From Segatella copri (lineage in GTDB: Bacteria > Bacteroidota > Bacteroidia > Bacteroidales > Bacteroidaceae): 64,000 bases of DNA. A program made the translations under genes and the position numbers. The notes under the pieces are model-generated. The model was not told the DNA's origin and did no database searches. It was given only the letters and a program-made list of their open reading frames with translations. Position 1 is the first letter of the stretch. Every line of letters starts with the position of its first letter. This document shows, one piece after another, positions 55,613 to 63,991 of the stretch. Where the stretch lies: contig NZ_JAPDUW010000001.1 in NCBI RefSeq assembly GCF_026015295.1, positions 2,279,501 to 2,343,500 on the forward strand, written 5' to 3'.

Positions 55613-56557
55613 ATGGATAACAAACGACCTCTTATCGCCCATCTGTGCCTCTTCTGTTCCGGCGCATTCTGGGGACTGATGGCTCCCGTAGGCAAGGATG
55701 CCATGCTTCACGGCATCGACGGCATCGACCTGGTGAGCTTCCGTGTATTGGGTGGTGCCATTCTCTTCTGGCTCACCTCGCTCTTCACCAAGAAAGAGCA
55801 TGTTCCAGTAAAAGACATCTTCAAGTTTGCTGCTGCCGGACTCTTCGCCCTCGTGTTCAACCAGTGTTCTTACACCATCGGTCTGAACATGACTTCGCCT
55901 AGCAATTCCAGTATCATGACCACTTCGATGCCTATCTTCGCCATGGTTCTCTCCTTCCTGATATTGAAGGAGCCTATCACCTGGAAGAAGGCGCTCGGTG
56001 TATTGATGGGATGCGCAGGTGCCGTCATCATCATCATGACGAGTGCTACGGCTGGCAATGCCAAGGTGGGAAACATCTGGGGCGACCTGCTCTGTATGTC
56101 GGCGCAGCTTTCCTTCGCCCTCTACCTGTCGCTCTTCAAGAACCTGCTGTCTAAATATTCGCTCTTCACCATCAACAAGTGGATGTTCCTCTGGGCAACG
56201 GTCCTGATATGGCCTTTCACCATCAGTCACGTGATGAGCATCGACTTTGCACAGGTTCCGATGAGCACCTGGTGGGAAACGGGCTACGTGGTTCTCTTCG
56301 GCACTTATCTGGGCTATATCTGCATGATGATTGGTCAGAAGACCCTGCGCCCTACCGTGGTGAGTGTATATAACTATGTGCAGCCTCTGGTATCGGTCAC
56401 CGTGAGTGTCATCGTGGGGCTCGCCGTATTCAAGGGTATGCAGGCAATAGCCGCCATCCTCGTGTTCTCAGGTGTATGGCTCGTGGTAAAGAGCAAGTCA
56501 AAGAGAGATATCGACCAGCACGATCACAGTCTGGCCTACGAGAAAAGACATGCTTAA
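55613..56557 (+). CDS. EamA/DMT superfamily transporter
   Basis: A 314-residue inner-membrane protein with ten hydrophobic helices in two EamA repeats (PLIAHLCLFCSGAFWGLMAP, then LSFALYLSLFKNLLSKYSLF in the second half). Typical ends of the first repeat (TSPSNSSIMTTSMPIFAMVL, LKEPITWKKALGVLMGCAGA) are seen. Members export metabolites or amino acids; substrate not predictable. It is a single gene with promoter box and shared terminator. Confidence 0.9.
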   Translation: MDNKRPLIAHLCLFCSGAFWGLMAPVGKDAMLHGIDGIDLVSFRVLGGAILFWLTSLFTKKEHVPVKDIFKFAAAGLFALVFNQCSYTIGLNMTSPSNSSIMTTSMPIFAMVLSFLILKEPITWKKALGVLMGCAGAVIIIMTSATAGNAKVGNIWGDLLCMSAQLSFALYLSLFKNLLSKYSLFTINKWMFLWATVLIWPFTISHVMSIDFAQVPMSTWWETGYVVLFGTYLGYICMMIGQKTLRPTVVSVYNYVQPLVSVTVSVIVGLAVFKGMQAIAAILVFSGVWLVVKSKSKRDIDQHDHSLAYEKRHA

Positions 56558-56585
56558 AAGATTTAATGTCGATTTATAAAACTGA

Positions 56586-56625
56586 AACTGTCCCCATCTG
56601 AGATAACAGATGAGGACAGTTTTTT
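56586..56625. terminator. terminator between DMT transporter and lactate permease
   Basis: Stem AACTGTCC-C-CATCTG/CAGATG-A-GGACAGTT (one mismatch), 6-nt loop, TTTTT on the plus side, between convergent genes. Confidence 0.88.
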
Positions 56626-56641
56626 ATATAAGAAAAGAAGA

Positions 56642-58222
56642 TCAGCAACCGAAGTAAACCATCAGTCCGCCCAATACGATATACAGCAGGGCGTATGGGA
56701 TGGCCGAACGGAGAATCTCTCCATCCTTTCCCTCCATATCGCAGGCTGCAGTAGCAATGGCGATACTCTGCGGACTGATCATCTTGCCACCAGTGGCTCC
56801 CGTGGTGTTGGCAGCAACCAGCCAGTTTTCCTGACCGCCCTCCAGACCGAAGAATGTGCTCTGCCCCGTCATACCCAACTGGTTGGCAACATGAGCCTGG
56901 AGCTTGGCAAAGAGGATATTCGAAGAGGTATCAGAACCCGTTACGAAGGTTCCGATGGCACCAATCATCGGCGCTACCAGAGGATAGTAATCACCCGTCA
57001 CAGCCACCAGTCCGGAGGCGATGGCAGTAATCATTCCCGAATAGTTCATCACGCTCGCCAGGGCTATCAGCGAACAGATGGTCACCACCGTCTTGCGCAG
57101 ATTCACCGTGGTACGGGCAAGGAGCACCATCAATCGTTTGAGGCTCAATCCCTGTATCAATCCACCAATCGTAGCACCCAGGAAGAGCATCAGGCCCGCA
57201 TTGGAAATCCAGCCAAACTTAAAGGTGCTATCGAGCACAGGCAGATGAACCGCACTCACCAGATGACTTTTGAGGAAAGCATTGACCGGAGGACAGAGTG
57301 CGCCGGAAACCAGGATGAATATCAATATAAAGAGGTAAACGCTCCATGCCTTCAGGCTCTCGGCAAGCGTAAAGATTTCCTTATCCTGCACCTTGCTCTT
57401 TCTGGCAAACACCTTGGCGTATGCGATGATGGCGATAATGGCAGCCAGCGAACCGATGATGGCTGGTGTCTCCGAACCGAGATAATAGCCGCAGACAAAC
57501 TGCACTACCACGGAAATCACTCCCACCCAGAGGGCGATGATGAGATTCTTGATAAGATTGTGCTTATCGGTAAGCGTCAGGATGATGAAAGGCAGGATGA
57601 TAAAAAGAGGTGCCAGCTGGATAATGGCGAAGGCCGAAGTCTCGCAAATCTGTGCCGCCGAAGCCGATCCGCTTTCAGCCACCTCATTACAGAGCGTAGT
57701 AACCGGTACACCCACGGCACCAAATCCCGTAGCCACGGTATTACCGATTAAGGAAACCAGAGCCGAGAACATCGGTTTGAAGCCGAGTCCGATGAGGATG
57801 GCAGCAGGTATCGCCACCGCCGTTCCGAAGCCCGCCATACCTTCGAGCAGTCCGCCGAATCCCCATACAAGGAGCAGCACGAGCAGCCCCTTATCATCGG
57901 TAATCGATGTAAACTGCCTCTTGATTACCTCTATCTGCTTGCTTTCCACGAGGATATTATAGCTGTAGATAGCCATCAGGATGATGATGAGAATCGGGAA
58001 TACCGCCTTCAGGATGCCTTCCACCACCGCCCATCCCGTCAGGGCGATAACACTGTCCTCCGCATGTTCCGGGGCAATCATGCCCAGCGGCGAAGCAGCG
58101 AAGAGAGCGAGCAACACGGTAACTACGAGCGTCAGCAAGGCGCTTTTATGACCTGCCATCTTGAAGCCGAGCATCAGGATGAACAGCAACACGATGGGAA
58201 TAATAGAAACTACAGATGCCAT
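56642..58222 (-). CDS. lldP: L-lactate permease (LldP family)
   Basis: A 526-residue inner-membrane transporter with about thirteen hydrophobic helices. Family segments: VWGFGGLLEGMAGFGTAVAIPA, GNTVATGFGAVGVPVTTLCN, SGMITAIASGLVAVTGDYYP, IGTFVTGSDTSSNILFAKLQ and NTTGATGGKMISPQSIAIAT. Expected to move L-lactate or glycolate with protons. It is a single gene with a TATTTTTG promoter box at 58283-58276 on the minus strand, 54 nt before the ATG; lactate dehydrogenase genes are not in the window. Confidence 0.92.
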   Translation of the reverse strand: MASVVSIIPIVLLFILMLGFKMAGHKSALLTLVVTVLLALFAASPLGMIAPEHAEDSVIALTGWAVVEGILKAVFPILIIILMAIYSYNILVESKQIEVIKRQFTSITDDKGLLVLLLVWGFGGLLEGMAGFGTAVAIPAAILIGLGFKPMFSALVSLIGNTVATGFGAVGVPVTTLCNEVAESGSASAAQICETSAFAIIQLAPLFIILPFIILTLTDKHNLIKNLIIALWVGVISVVVQFVCGYYLGSETPAIIGSLAAIIAIIAYAKVFARKSKVQDKEIFTLAESLKAWSVYLFILIFILVSGALCPPVNAFLKSHLVSAVHLPVLDSTFKFGWISNAGLMLFLGATIGGLIQGLSLKRLMVLLARTTVNLRKTVVTICSLIALASVMNYSGMITAIASGLVAVTGDYYPLVAPMIGAIGTFVTGSDTSSNILFAKLQAHVANQLGMTGQSTFFGLEGGQENWLVAANTTGATGGKMISPQSIAIATAACDMEGKDGEILRSAIPYALLYIVLGGLMVYFGC

Positions 58223-58275
58223 AAGCCATTCAGTTTTTTAATGTTTTCGATTGCTAAATTTTATGTTTATGCTTG

Positions 58276-58283
58276 CAAAAATA
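58276..58283 (-). promoter_or_regulatory. lldP promoter -7 box
   Basis: TATTTTTG followed by CAAGC on the minus strand, 54 nt before the lldP start. Confidence 0.55.
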
Positions 58284-58378
58284 ACATTTTTCTTTGAAAA
58301 AAGAAAGCATTTTTTGAAAAAAATATCTTCTTAGATGTCCGATTTTTCAATTTCATACGTCTATAGAGTGTAAAGGTT

Positions 58379-58879
58379 ATGAGAACAGAAGAATTCAACC
58401 ATATCATCCTACCGATGCGCAGCGACCTGAAAGCGTATGCGCTAAGGTTGACTGAGAGTGACGACAATGCCGAAGACCTCGTGCAGGAAGTCATGCTCAG
58501 GCTGTGGGACATACGCCAGAATATCCAGGCAGAAGATAACCTCAAGGCGCTAGCCATCACCATCATGCGCAACAAGTTTTATGACCAGTGCAGGCATGAG
58601 GAGCGGAACTTCACCACCGACAATGTGATGGAAGTACCCATAGAAGACCGGCGGGCAGAGCAACGGGACGAGGTAAACCTCATCAAGCAGATAGTGGCAC
58701 AGCTACCGCCCTTGCAGCAGCAGATATTCCGCATGAAGGAGATAGAAGGCTATACTGCCGATGAAATCATGCAGATAACGGGATGCACTGCCGATAATCT
58801 CCGAAAGAATCTCTCCAGAGCACGACTCAAAATCAGAGAGACCTATATGAATATCGTGAAACAGAACAGAACAAAATAA
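58379..58879 (+). CDS. ECF RNA polymerase sigma factor, second system
   Basis: A 166-residue sigma factor. Region 2: MRSDLKAYALRLTESDDNAE, DLVQEVMLRLWDIRQNIQ, ALAITIMRNKFYDQCR; region 4: LPPLQQQIFRMKEIEGYTAD, EIMQITGCTADNLRKNLSRA. It heads a four-gene plus-strand run (sigma, membrane protein, exported protein, barrel protein). Upstream at 58336-58366 there is TGTCCG, 15 nt, then ACGTCTATAG, a plausible ECF-type promoter that would allow autoregulation. The differences from the FecI-like factor at 45429 mean it should serve another regulon. No FecR is present. Confidence 0.94.
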   Translation: MRTEEFNHIILPMRSDLKAYALRLTESDDNAEDLVQEVMLRLWDIRQNIQAEDNLKALAITIMRNKFYDQCRHEERNFTTDNVMEVPIEDRRAEQRDEVNLIKQIVAQLPPLQQQIFRMKEIEGYTADEIMQITGCTADNLRKNLSRARLKIRETYMNIVKQNRTK

Positions 58880-58895
58880 AGAAGGAGGAAAGAAT

Positions 58896-59414
58896 ATGAA
58901 CGATAAAATAAAAAGAATACAGGACTTGCTCGACAAGTATATGGATGGTGCCACATCCAATGAGGAAGAGGCAACGCTCAGAAAATATTTCGAAGAGCAT
59001 GCCAATGATATTCCGGAAGAATGGGAATCCTATCGCGCTCTCTTCGGCTATATCGGATTCGAACAGATGAATCTTTCTCAAATTCTAAAAGAAGAAGAGA
59101 AGGAGATAGAAAAGGAGGATATTGCAAAGGAGAATATCGAAAAGAAGGAAGAAGGGGAAATCCTGAAGAAGGAAGCTTCTCGCAGCAGATGGCTCAAATA
59201 TTTTGGCACTTCTGTGGCAGCAGCCGCTATCATCGCATTCCTGATTGTGGGCATCCAGAAGATAGCCCAGCCTCAGCCTGAATGTTATGCGGTTATCGAT
59301 GGAAAGGTTTATACCGACCAGGAGTTCGTTCACCACGAAGCCCTGGATGCCCTGGAAGATGTTTCGGCAGATTCTGAAGATCCATTCAGTGCCCTGGATA
59401 TGATGAAACAATAA
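58896..59414 (+). CDS. single-pass membrane protein, probable anti-sigma factor
   Basis: A 172-residue protein 16 nt after the sigma gene. The cytoplasmic N-terminus (RIQDLLDKYMDGATSNEEEA, TLRKYFEEHAND) resembles the sigma-binding segment of Bacteroidetes anti-sigma factors; then a very acidic/lysine stretch (about 63-90), one membrane helix (about 103-122, FGTSVAAAAIIAFLIVGIQK) and a short periplasmic tail with DGKVYTDQEFVHHEALDALE. No FecR domain. Assigned by position and layout, not by a known family. Confidence 0.75.
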   Translation: MNDKIKRIQDLLDKYMDGATSNEEEATLRKYFEEHANDIPEEWESYRALFGYIGFEQMNLSQILKEEEKEIEKEDIAKENIEKKEEGEILKKEASRSRWLKYFGTSVAAAAIIAFLIVGIQKIAQPQPECYAVIDGKVYTDQEFVHHEALDALEDVSADSEDPFSALDMMKQ

Positions 59415-59480
59415 ATTCATCTTTTAGATGAAACAATCAATCAAACTATAAAGTATAATATATATAATAAGGTATAGAAT

Positions 59481-59927
59481 ATGAAACGATGCAACTTGAT
59501 AAAACGCTTCTTCATCGGACTGCTTCTTATCGTGGTAGCCTCGATTTCGGCTAATGCCCAGGAGGGGCTGTACGTAAAAAGTATATTCCAACGATTCGGG
59601 CACGCCAAGGGATGCAAGATGGTTACAATGCAGAATGCGCAACTCAAAGGTTACAGGCTCAAGATATACAAGAGCCTGGTATATAAGAACCATGCCACGG
59701 AAATAGCCCACTATCTGAAGTCCGACCGCAAAGCTGCGAAAAAGATCAGAGAGGTGGTGGAGAATGGCAAGATGGTGAGCGGCTATTACATGATGGCACC
59801 CTTGAGCAATGGCAACAACCGCTTTATCCTCTTCAGTAACCCGAGTAAAAGCAAGGGAACCGTGATTTATATCGAAGGCGACCTGTCGCCCGAAGATATC
59901 ATGCAACTCTGCTATTCCAGAAGATAG
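59481..59927 (+). CDS. small exported protein of unknown function (DUF6108-like)
   Basis: A 148-residue protein with signal peptide (about 1-26, ending ANAQ) and a mature part of alternating beta and helix (LYVKSIFQRFGHAKGCKMVT, RFILFSNPSKSKGTVIYIEG, DLSPEDIMQLCYSRR). Two or three cysteines are in the mature part. It resembles small periplasmic proteins placed after ECF sigma factors in Bacteroides (DUF6108 by memory). The leader has the word TATATAATAAGGTATAG, also found at about 52417. It ends just before the IS element; the next gene of the operon is beyond it. Confidence 0.75.
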   Translation: MKRCNLIKRFFIGLLLIVVASISANAQEGLYVKSIFQRFGHAKGCKMVTMQNAQLKGYRLKIYKSLVYKNHATEIAHYLKSDRKAAKKIREVVENGKMVSGYYMMAPLSNGNNRFILFSNPSKSKGTVIYIEGDLSPEDIMQLCYSRR

Positions 59928-59987
59928 AAACAACATTTTTCTTCTGGAATCTTCTCAATAAGAATAAGAAACAACATAAAATAAAGT

Positions 59988-59996
59988 ATTATGAAT
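59988..59996 (+). repeat. target site duplication, left copy (ATTATGAAT)
   Basis: 9-bp direct repeat flanking the IS element; the right copy is 61316-61324. It contains the ATG of the interrupted gene. Confidence 0.9.
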
Positions 59997-61315
59997 CACT
60001 GCTGTCCCGTTTAGAAATCATCGGGCCTGAAAAGGCTTGGATATAGCCAATCCTCCGTCTCTTCTGTTGGAACAGCTTTGTTAAACAATTCATTTAAAGG
60101 AGTCTTGTCCGTAAGGAATAGACCCACGTTCTTTGAAATAGTGTGTAGCGATTGATCTATGTGCATCACTTTCTTTGCATAAGCTAAAAGCAAGTATGTG
60201 CATATGGCAATCCAGATTTGCAGATATATGGCATTCTCGGAAGTTCCATAAAAGGATTTGATGTGAAGGTGTTGCTTAATCCATTTAAAGTAAAGTTCCA
60301 CGTTCCATCTTTCCCTATATAATTCAGATATGGTAAGCGCTTCATATTCCATGTTGTTTGTGAGAAACCTATACACCTTACTTGTTGCATAGTCCTCATA
60401 GGTTATCATTCTAAGTTCTTCAGGATACCATTTGGCAGTATGTAGTCCTGTTAATTTGATACGTTCATCAGAAATGATACCAGTACTCTTGTCAACTTCG
60501 GCTTCTGATACAACTTCAAAAAGCATGTTATCTTTTGCCCTAGTAACAAAGAATGCATTCTTCTTAGTTATCAACTTGAAGAGTCTGTTGAAATCTACAT
60601 ATCCTCTGTCCATCAAATAGATAGCAGAAGGTTCTATGTAGAGATCATCAAGAGCTTTTACATCATTAACTGATGCAGAAGTCAAATAAACTGAGACTGG
60701 AAGATTTCCTCGCAAATCGACTAATGTGTGCATTTTGATGCCACCTTTGTTTTTGTGATACTTTGCCCAAGGACATAATTTGAGACACAGACTTATAGTA
60801 CTGCTATCAAAAGCATATACCATGTTGTCTAGGTCTAATCTGAACTTGTCTTTGACATAAAGAGGACGTACTTTTTTCAAAAGAACGTCTGCAAAATCTT
60901 TATAGATATGCCAATCTCGCTTCTCGTTAGCTTTTGCTAGAGTATTACGTGGTACAGCATAACTAATACCACAATGGTAAAGTTTGCTGGAGAGTGCCGT
61001 AAGGCAGTTTTCTATATCTCGAAGACTATCACGACCTGTTAATTGAGCATAGCTCATTACTAGGAATTGGTCTTTGCAAGAGAAGTCTCTTGCTCTGTAG
61101 TTTCCCTTATAACGGTCTACACAAGTTTTGAAATCACGTTCTGGTATAAGTGACATAATCTGAGAGAATATAGTTTTGCCTTTGTTCATCGCACACGTAT
61201 TTTAAATATGCGTGCAAAGATACAAAATCAAATCGAATACACTATAAAAAGTCCGTAAACTTTTGAGTATTAATAACTTATTTAATAATCGTCTCGTTTT
61301 AACGGGACACTAGTG
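59997..61315 (-). mobile_element. IS4-family insertion sequence, complete, 1319 bp
   Basis: Ends CACTGCTGTCCCGTTTAGAA (left) and, inverted from the right, CACTAGTGTCCCGTTAAAAC: 16 of 20 identical. It is bounded by a 9-bp duplication ATTATGAAT and carries one transposase gene. The element splits the second ECF sigma operon exactly at a start codon. The transposase stop codon lies inside the left inverted repeat. Ends and duplication look intact, so the insertion is probably recent. Confidence 0.93.
60011..61189 (-). CDS. IS4-family transposase
   Basis: A 392-residue DDE transposase. An N-terminal DUF4372-like region (FSQIMSLIPERDFKTCVDRY) is followed by the catalytic domain: first aspartate in YAFDSSTISLCLKL, second in IYLMDRGYVDFNRL, and glutamate in the exact Y-x2-R-x3-E-x6-K signature (YRERWNVELYFKWIK). 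GGIKMHTLVDLRGNLPV is also typical. Length and motifs are intact, so it is probably active. Its promoter is probably the TATCTTTG box at 61220-61213, just inside the element. Confidence 0.95.
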   Translation of the reverse strand: MNKGKTIFSQIMSLIPERDFKTCVDRYKGNYRARDFSCKDQFLVMSYAQLTGRDSLRDIENCLTALSSKLYHCGISYAVPRNTLAKANEKRDWHIYKDFADVLLKKVRPLYVKDKFRLDLDNMVYAFDSSTISLCLKLCPWAKYHKNKGGIKMHTLVDLRGNLPVSVYLTSASVNDVKALDDLYIEPSAIYLMDRGYVDFNRLFKLITKKNAFFVTRAKDNMLFEVVSEAEVDKSTGIISDERIKLTGLHTAKWYPEELRMITYEDYATSKVYRFLTNNMEYEALTISELYRERWNVELYFKWIKQHLHIKSFYGTSENAIYLQIWIAICTYLLLAYAKKVMHIDQSLHTISKNVGLFLTDKTPLNELFNKAVPTEETEDWLYPSLFRPDDF

Positions 61316-61324
61316 ATTATGAAT
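61316..61324 (+). repeat. target site duplication, right copy (ATTATGAAT)
   Basis: Second copy of the 9-bp duplication; its ATG (61319-61321) is the start codon of the downstream gene. Confidence 0.9.
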
Positions 61325-62212
61325 ATCAAAAACGTAATGATGATGGCTGCCATGATGCCAGCCTTCGCCCTTGCTGAAACCAACAGCAACAGTGCACCAG
61401 CCTCTGTAGAGGCTAACGACACCACAATCAGAGTGAACGACCAGAACATCGTCATCAAGCAGGATGGTGAACAGACTTCTGTGAAGATATATAAGATGAA
61501 CGGCAACGAGATGACCAAGATTTCCGAAACCCAATTCGTAGATGGTCAGGAAGTAGAAAAGGTATTTGTCACCTCACCATTCATCCCTCAGACCTTGAGC
61601 AAGCGCAAGCGCAGTCTGGAGAGTCATTATCCAACCTTCTTCTTCGGCTGCAGCCAGTTGCCAGGCAGCAGGGGAAGCATGGGAGGCAACAACGAGATGC
61701 ACAGTCGCGACTCCAAGTCGTGGGAATGGGGCATCACCCTCACCAGTCTCTGCTTCCGCCTTTCCAACGAAATGGCGCTCACCTCCTCTCTCTCCATCGG
61801 ACAGGTACACCACCATTTCAAGGACAATTATGTATTAAGCACCGAAAACGGGGTATCAGCAATGACTCCGATAGAAGGCGAAACGCTGAAGAAAAGCTAT
61901 ATCAGCTACAATGTGCTCCGCCTGCCTATCATGCTGGAGTGGCAGAAGCGCATAGGATGCCATGATGCATTCCTGGCGCTAGGTCCATCGGTAGAATACC
62001 GCTGGCACGAGCATTCCCGCTACTTCATCGGAAAGCACAAATATACCGAAACGGGCGATATCAACCTCAACCCTATCGGCCTGAACTTCGAGGCCCGTGC
62101 CGGCTACTCAGGAGTAATGCTCTACGCCCGTGCCGGAATAACCCCGCTGCTCAACAAGACCAAGGCTCCCGAGTGCTACCCGATGACCATCGGCTTAGGA
62201 TTTAGACTGTAA
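61319..62212 (+). CDS. exported beta-barrel-like protein, last gene of the second ECF sigma operon
   Basis: A 297-residue protein with signal peptide (MNIKNVMMMAAMMPAFALAE). The first part (about 35-85) is beta-like with IRVNDQNIVIKQDGEQTSVK; then alternating amphipathic strands (WEWGITLTSLCFRLSNEMAL, LPIMLEWQKRIGCHDAFLAL, ARAGYSGVMLYARAGITPLL) and an aromatic/leucine ending GLGFRL fit a small outer-membrane barrel. The start at 61319 is used because the native ATG is inside the duplicated target; a GTG at 61313 belongs to the IS end. The native leader (AACATAAAATAAAGT) stays on the far side of the IS, so expression may be changed. Confidence 0.82.
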   Translation: MNIKNVMMMAAMMPAFALAETNSNSAPASVEANDTTIRVNDQNIVIKQDGEQTSVKIYKMNGNEMTKISETQFVDGQEVEKVFVTSPFIPQTLSKRKRSLESHYPTFFFGCSQLPGSRGSMGGNNEMHSRDSKSWEWGITLTSLCFRLSNEMALTSSLSIGQVHHHFKDNYVLSTENGVSAMTPIEGETLKKSYISYNVLRLPIMLEWQKRIGCHDAFLALGPSVEYRWHEHSRYFIGKHKYTETGDINLNPIGLNFEARAGYSGVMLYARAGITPLLNKTKAPECYPMTIGLGFRL

Positions 62213-62221
62213 TTTCTCTCA

Positions 62222-62290
62222 AAAAAGTGGCGATAGGTGTGCGAAATCTCATAAAAAAACATAGATTTCGCACACCTATCGCCACTTTTT
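62222..62290. terminator. 28-bp perfect inverted repeat after the barrel gene
   Basis: Arms 62222-62249 and 62263-62290 are exact inverse copies, running from AAAAAGTGGCGATAGGTGTG to the T-run at 62286-62290, with a 13-nt A-rich loop. It begins 9 nt after the stop. It is longer than ordinary terminators but has the T-run of one. Confidence 0.8.
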
Positions 62291-62298
62291 GCTGTTTA

Positions 62299-62367
62299 AC
62301 GGCCAAACTCGGAAGTGAAACACAGCCAAATTGGGTAACAAATCACGGCCAAATTGGGTAATTTTGC
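62299..62367 (+). repeat. three tandem 23-bp units upstream of metY
   Basis: Units start at 62299, 62322 and 62345, sharing AC(G/A)GCCAAAnTnGG; units two and three share GCCAAATTGGGTAA. The core CCAAATTGG is nearly palindromic. It lies about 90 nt upstream of the metY promoter box. Confidence 0.7.
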
Positions 62368-62456
62368 CCATTTTTCTGCTAAAAAATGCCCGAATACCAC
62401 AAACGTGGTAGCAGGAATACTACTCATATGCTATTTCAGAATCCAAAAAATCGCCG

Positions 62457-62464
62457 TACCTTTG
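62457..62464 (+). promoter_or_regulatory. metY promoter -7 box
   Basis: TACCTTTG followed by CAGCG. It leaves a leader of about 145 nt before the ATG, containing a small stem (GGACAT/ATGTCT), but no riboswitch class I can recognise. Confidence 0.65.
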
Positions 62465-62615
62465 CAGCGTCAATCAGAACAAACAGCATGATGACTTTCA
62501 GAAGGACATCAGAATGTCTTTCAGAGAGAGAACATCAATCTGATTTTTGGGCGACAAATTTATATAAATGAATAAGATTGAATATTAACGTAAAATTAAA
62601 GAAAGGACATAGATT

Positions 62616-63911
62616 ATGAGTACAGAAAAGAAACTTCGCTTTGAGACACTTCAGTTGCATGTAGGTCAGGAAAATCCAGATCCAGCTACCGACGCTCGTG
62701 CGGTGCCTATCTACCAGACCACAAGTTATGTGTTCCGCAACTCTCAGCACGCTGCCGATAGATTCGGACTCCGTGACGCAGGTAACATCTATGGTCGCTT
62801 GACCAACTCTACTCAGGGTGTATTCGAAGACCGTGTGGCTGCCCTCGAGGGTGGTGTAGCAGGTTTGGCTGTCGCTTCTGGTGCTGCCGCCGTTACCTAC
62901 GCTCTGCAGAACATTCTTCAGAATGGCGACCACATCGTAGCTGCCGACAACATCTATGGTGGTACTTATAACCTCATCACTCATACATTATCCACACAGG
63001 GTGTCAGCTACACCATCGTGGATCCTCGCAACTTCGAGCAGGTAGAGGCTGCTATCCAGGACAATACCAAGGCACTCTATGCAGAGACCTTCGGAAATCC
63101 TAACTCAGATGTAACCGATATCGATAAGTTGGCAGAGATTGCTCATCGCCACAACATCCCATTGATTATCGATAACACCTTCGGCACTCCATACCTCATC
63201 CGCCCTATCGAGCACGGAGCAGACATCGTGGTTCACTCAGCAACCAAGTTCATCGGCGGTCATGGTTCATCTCTCGGTGGCGTCATCGTAGATGGCGGTA
63301 AGTTCGACTGGAAGGCAAATGCCGACAAGTTCCCTACTCTCGCTAAGCCAGACCCATCTTATCATGGTGCCGTATTCGCAGATGTAGCCGGAGCAGCAGC
63401 CTTCGTAACCCGAATCCGTGCGGTCATCCTTCGTGATACCGGTGCAACCATCTCTCCATTCAATGCCTGGATTCTTCTTCAGGGCTTGGAGACATTGAGC
63501 CTCCGTGTAGAGCGTCACGTTCAGAATGCATTGAAGGTGGTAGAGTATCTGGAGAACAACCCTAAGGTGGCTAAGGTTAATCACCCAGCCGTTCCTTCTC
63601 ATCCAGACCACGAGCTTTACAAGAAGCTCTTCCCTAACGGCGGTGGTTCTATCTTCACCTTCGATATCAAGGGCGGTGAGAAAGAGGCATGGGAGTTCAT
63701 CGACCACCTGCGCATCTTCTCTTTGCTGGCTAACGTAGCCGACGTGAAGTCACTGGTTATCCACCCAGCAACAACCACCCACTCTCAGTTGAGCCCAGAG
63801 GAGTTGGAGGAGCAGCACATCTATCCTTCTACCGTTCGATTGAGCATCGGTATCGAGAACATCGACGATCTGATTGAGGCACTCGATGAGGCATTTACGT
63901 ATGTGAAGTAA
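62616..63911 (+). CDS. metY: O-acetylhomoserine sulfhydrylase (aminocarboxypropyltransferase)
   Basis: PLP enzyme joining O-acetylhomoserine with sulfide or methanethiol to make homocysteine or methionine. It has 431 residues, the length of MetY rather than MetB (about 380). Seen: FETLQLHVGQENPDPATDAR, VPIYQTTSYVFRNSQHAADR, YGRLTNSTQGVFEDRVAALE, the PLP lysine in VHSATKFIGGHGSSLGGVIV and NPNSDVTDIDKLAEIAH. It is cytosolic. It is a single gene with a promoter box, three upstream 23-bp repeats and a word-repeat tract just after the stop. Confidence 0.94.
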   Translation: MSTEKKLRFETLQLHVGQENPDPATDARAVPIYQTTSYVFRNSQHAADRFGLRDAGNIYGRLTNSTQGVFEDRVAALEGGVAGLAVASGAAAVTYALQNILQNGDHIVAADNIYGGTYNLITHTLSTQGVSYTIVDPRNFEQVEAAIQDNTKALYAETFGNPNSDVTDIDKLAEIAHRHNIPLIIDNTFGTPYLIRPIEHGADIVVHSATKFIGGHGSSLGGVIVDGGKFDWKANADKFPTLAKPDPSYHGAVFADVAGAAAFVTRIRAVILRDTGATISPFNAWILLQGLETLSLRVERHVQNALKVVEYLENNPKVAKVNHPAVPSHPDHELYKKLFPNGGGSIFTFDIKGGEKEAWEFIDHLRIFSLLANVADVKSLVIHPATTTHSQLSPEELEEQHIYPSTVRLSIGIENIDDLIEALDEAFTYVK

Positions 63912-63915
63912 TTTC

Positions 63916-63991
63916 AGTGTTGAATGTTGAATGTTAAATGTTGAATTGCCTGACGGACAATAACGGCATTCAACATTCAACACTCAACATT
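63916..63991. repeat. inverted ATTCAAC-family repeat after metY
   Basis: Left arm 63916-63945 (TGTTGAATG words), right arm 63969-63991 (CATTCAACA words), starting 5 nt past the metY stop. Between the arms lies GCCTGACGG...CGGC. Confidence 0.75.

Noticed and set aside
61313..61318. GTG start at 61313 for the barrel gene
   Set aside because: Its first bases lie in the IS terminal repeat; the ATG in the duplicated target is the ancestral start.
62465..62615. SAM-type riboswitch in the metY leader
   Set aside because: The leader has only one small stem and none of the conserved cores I know for SAM classes; not supported.
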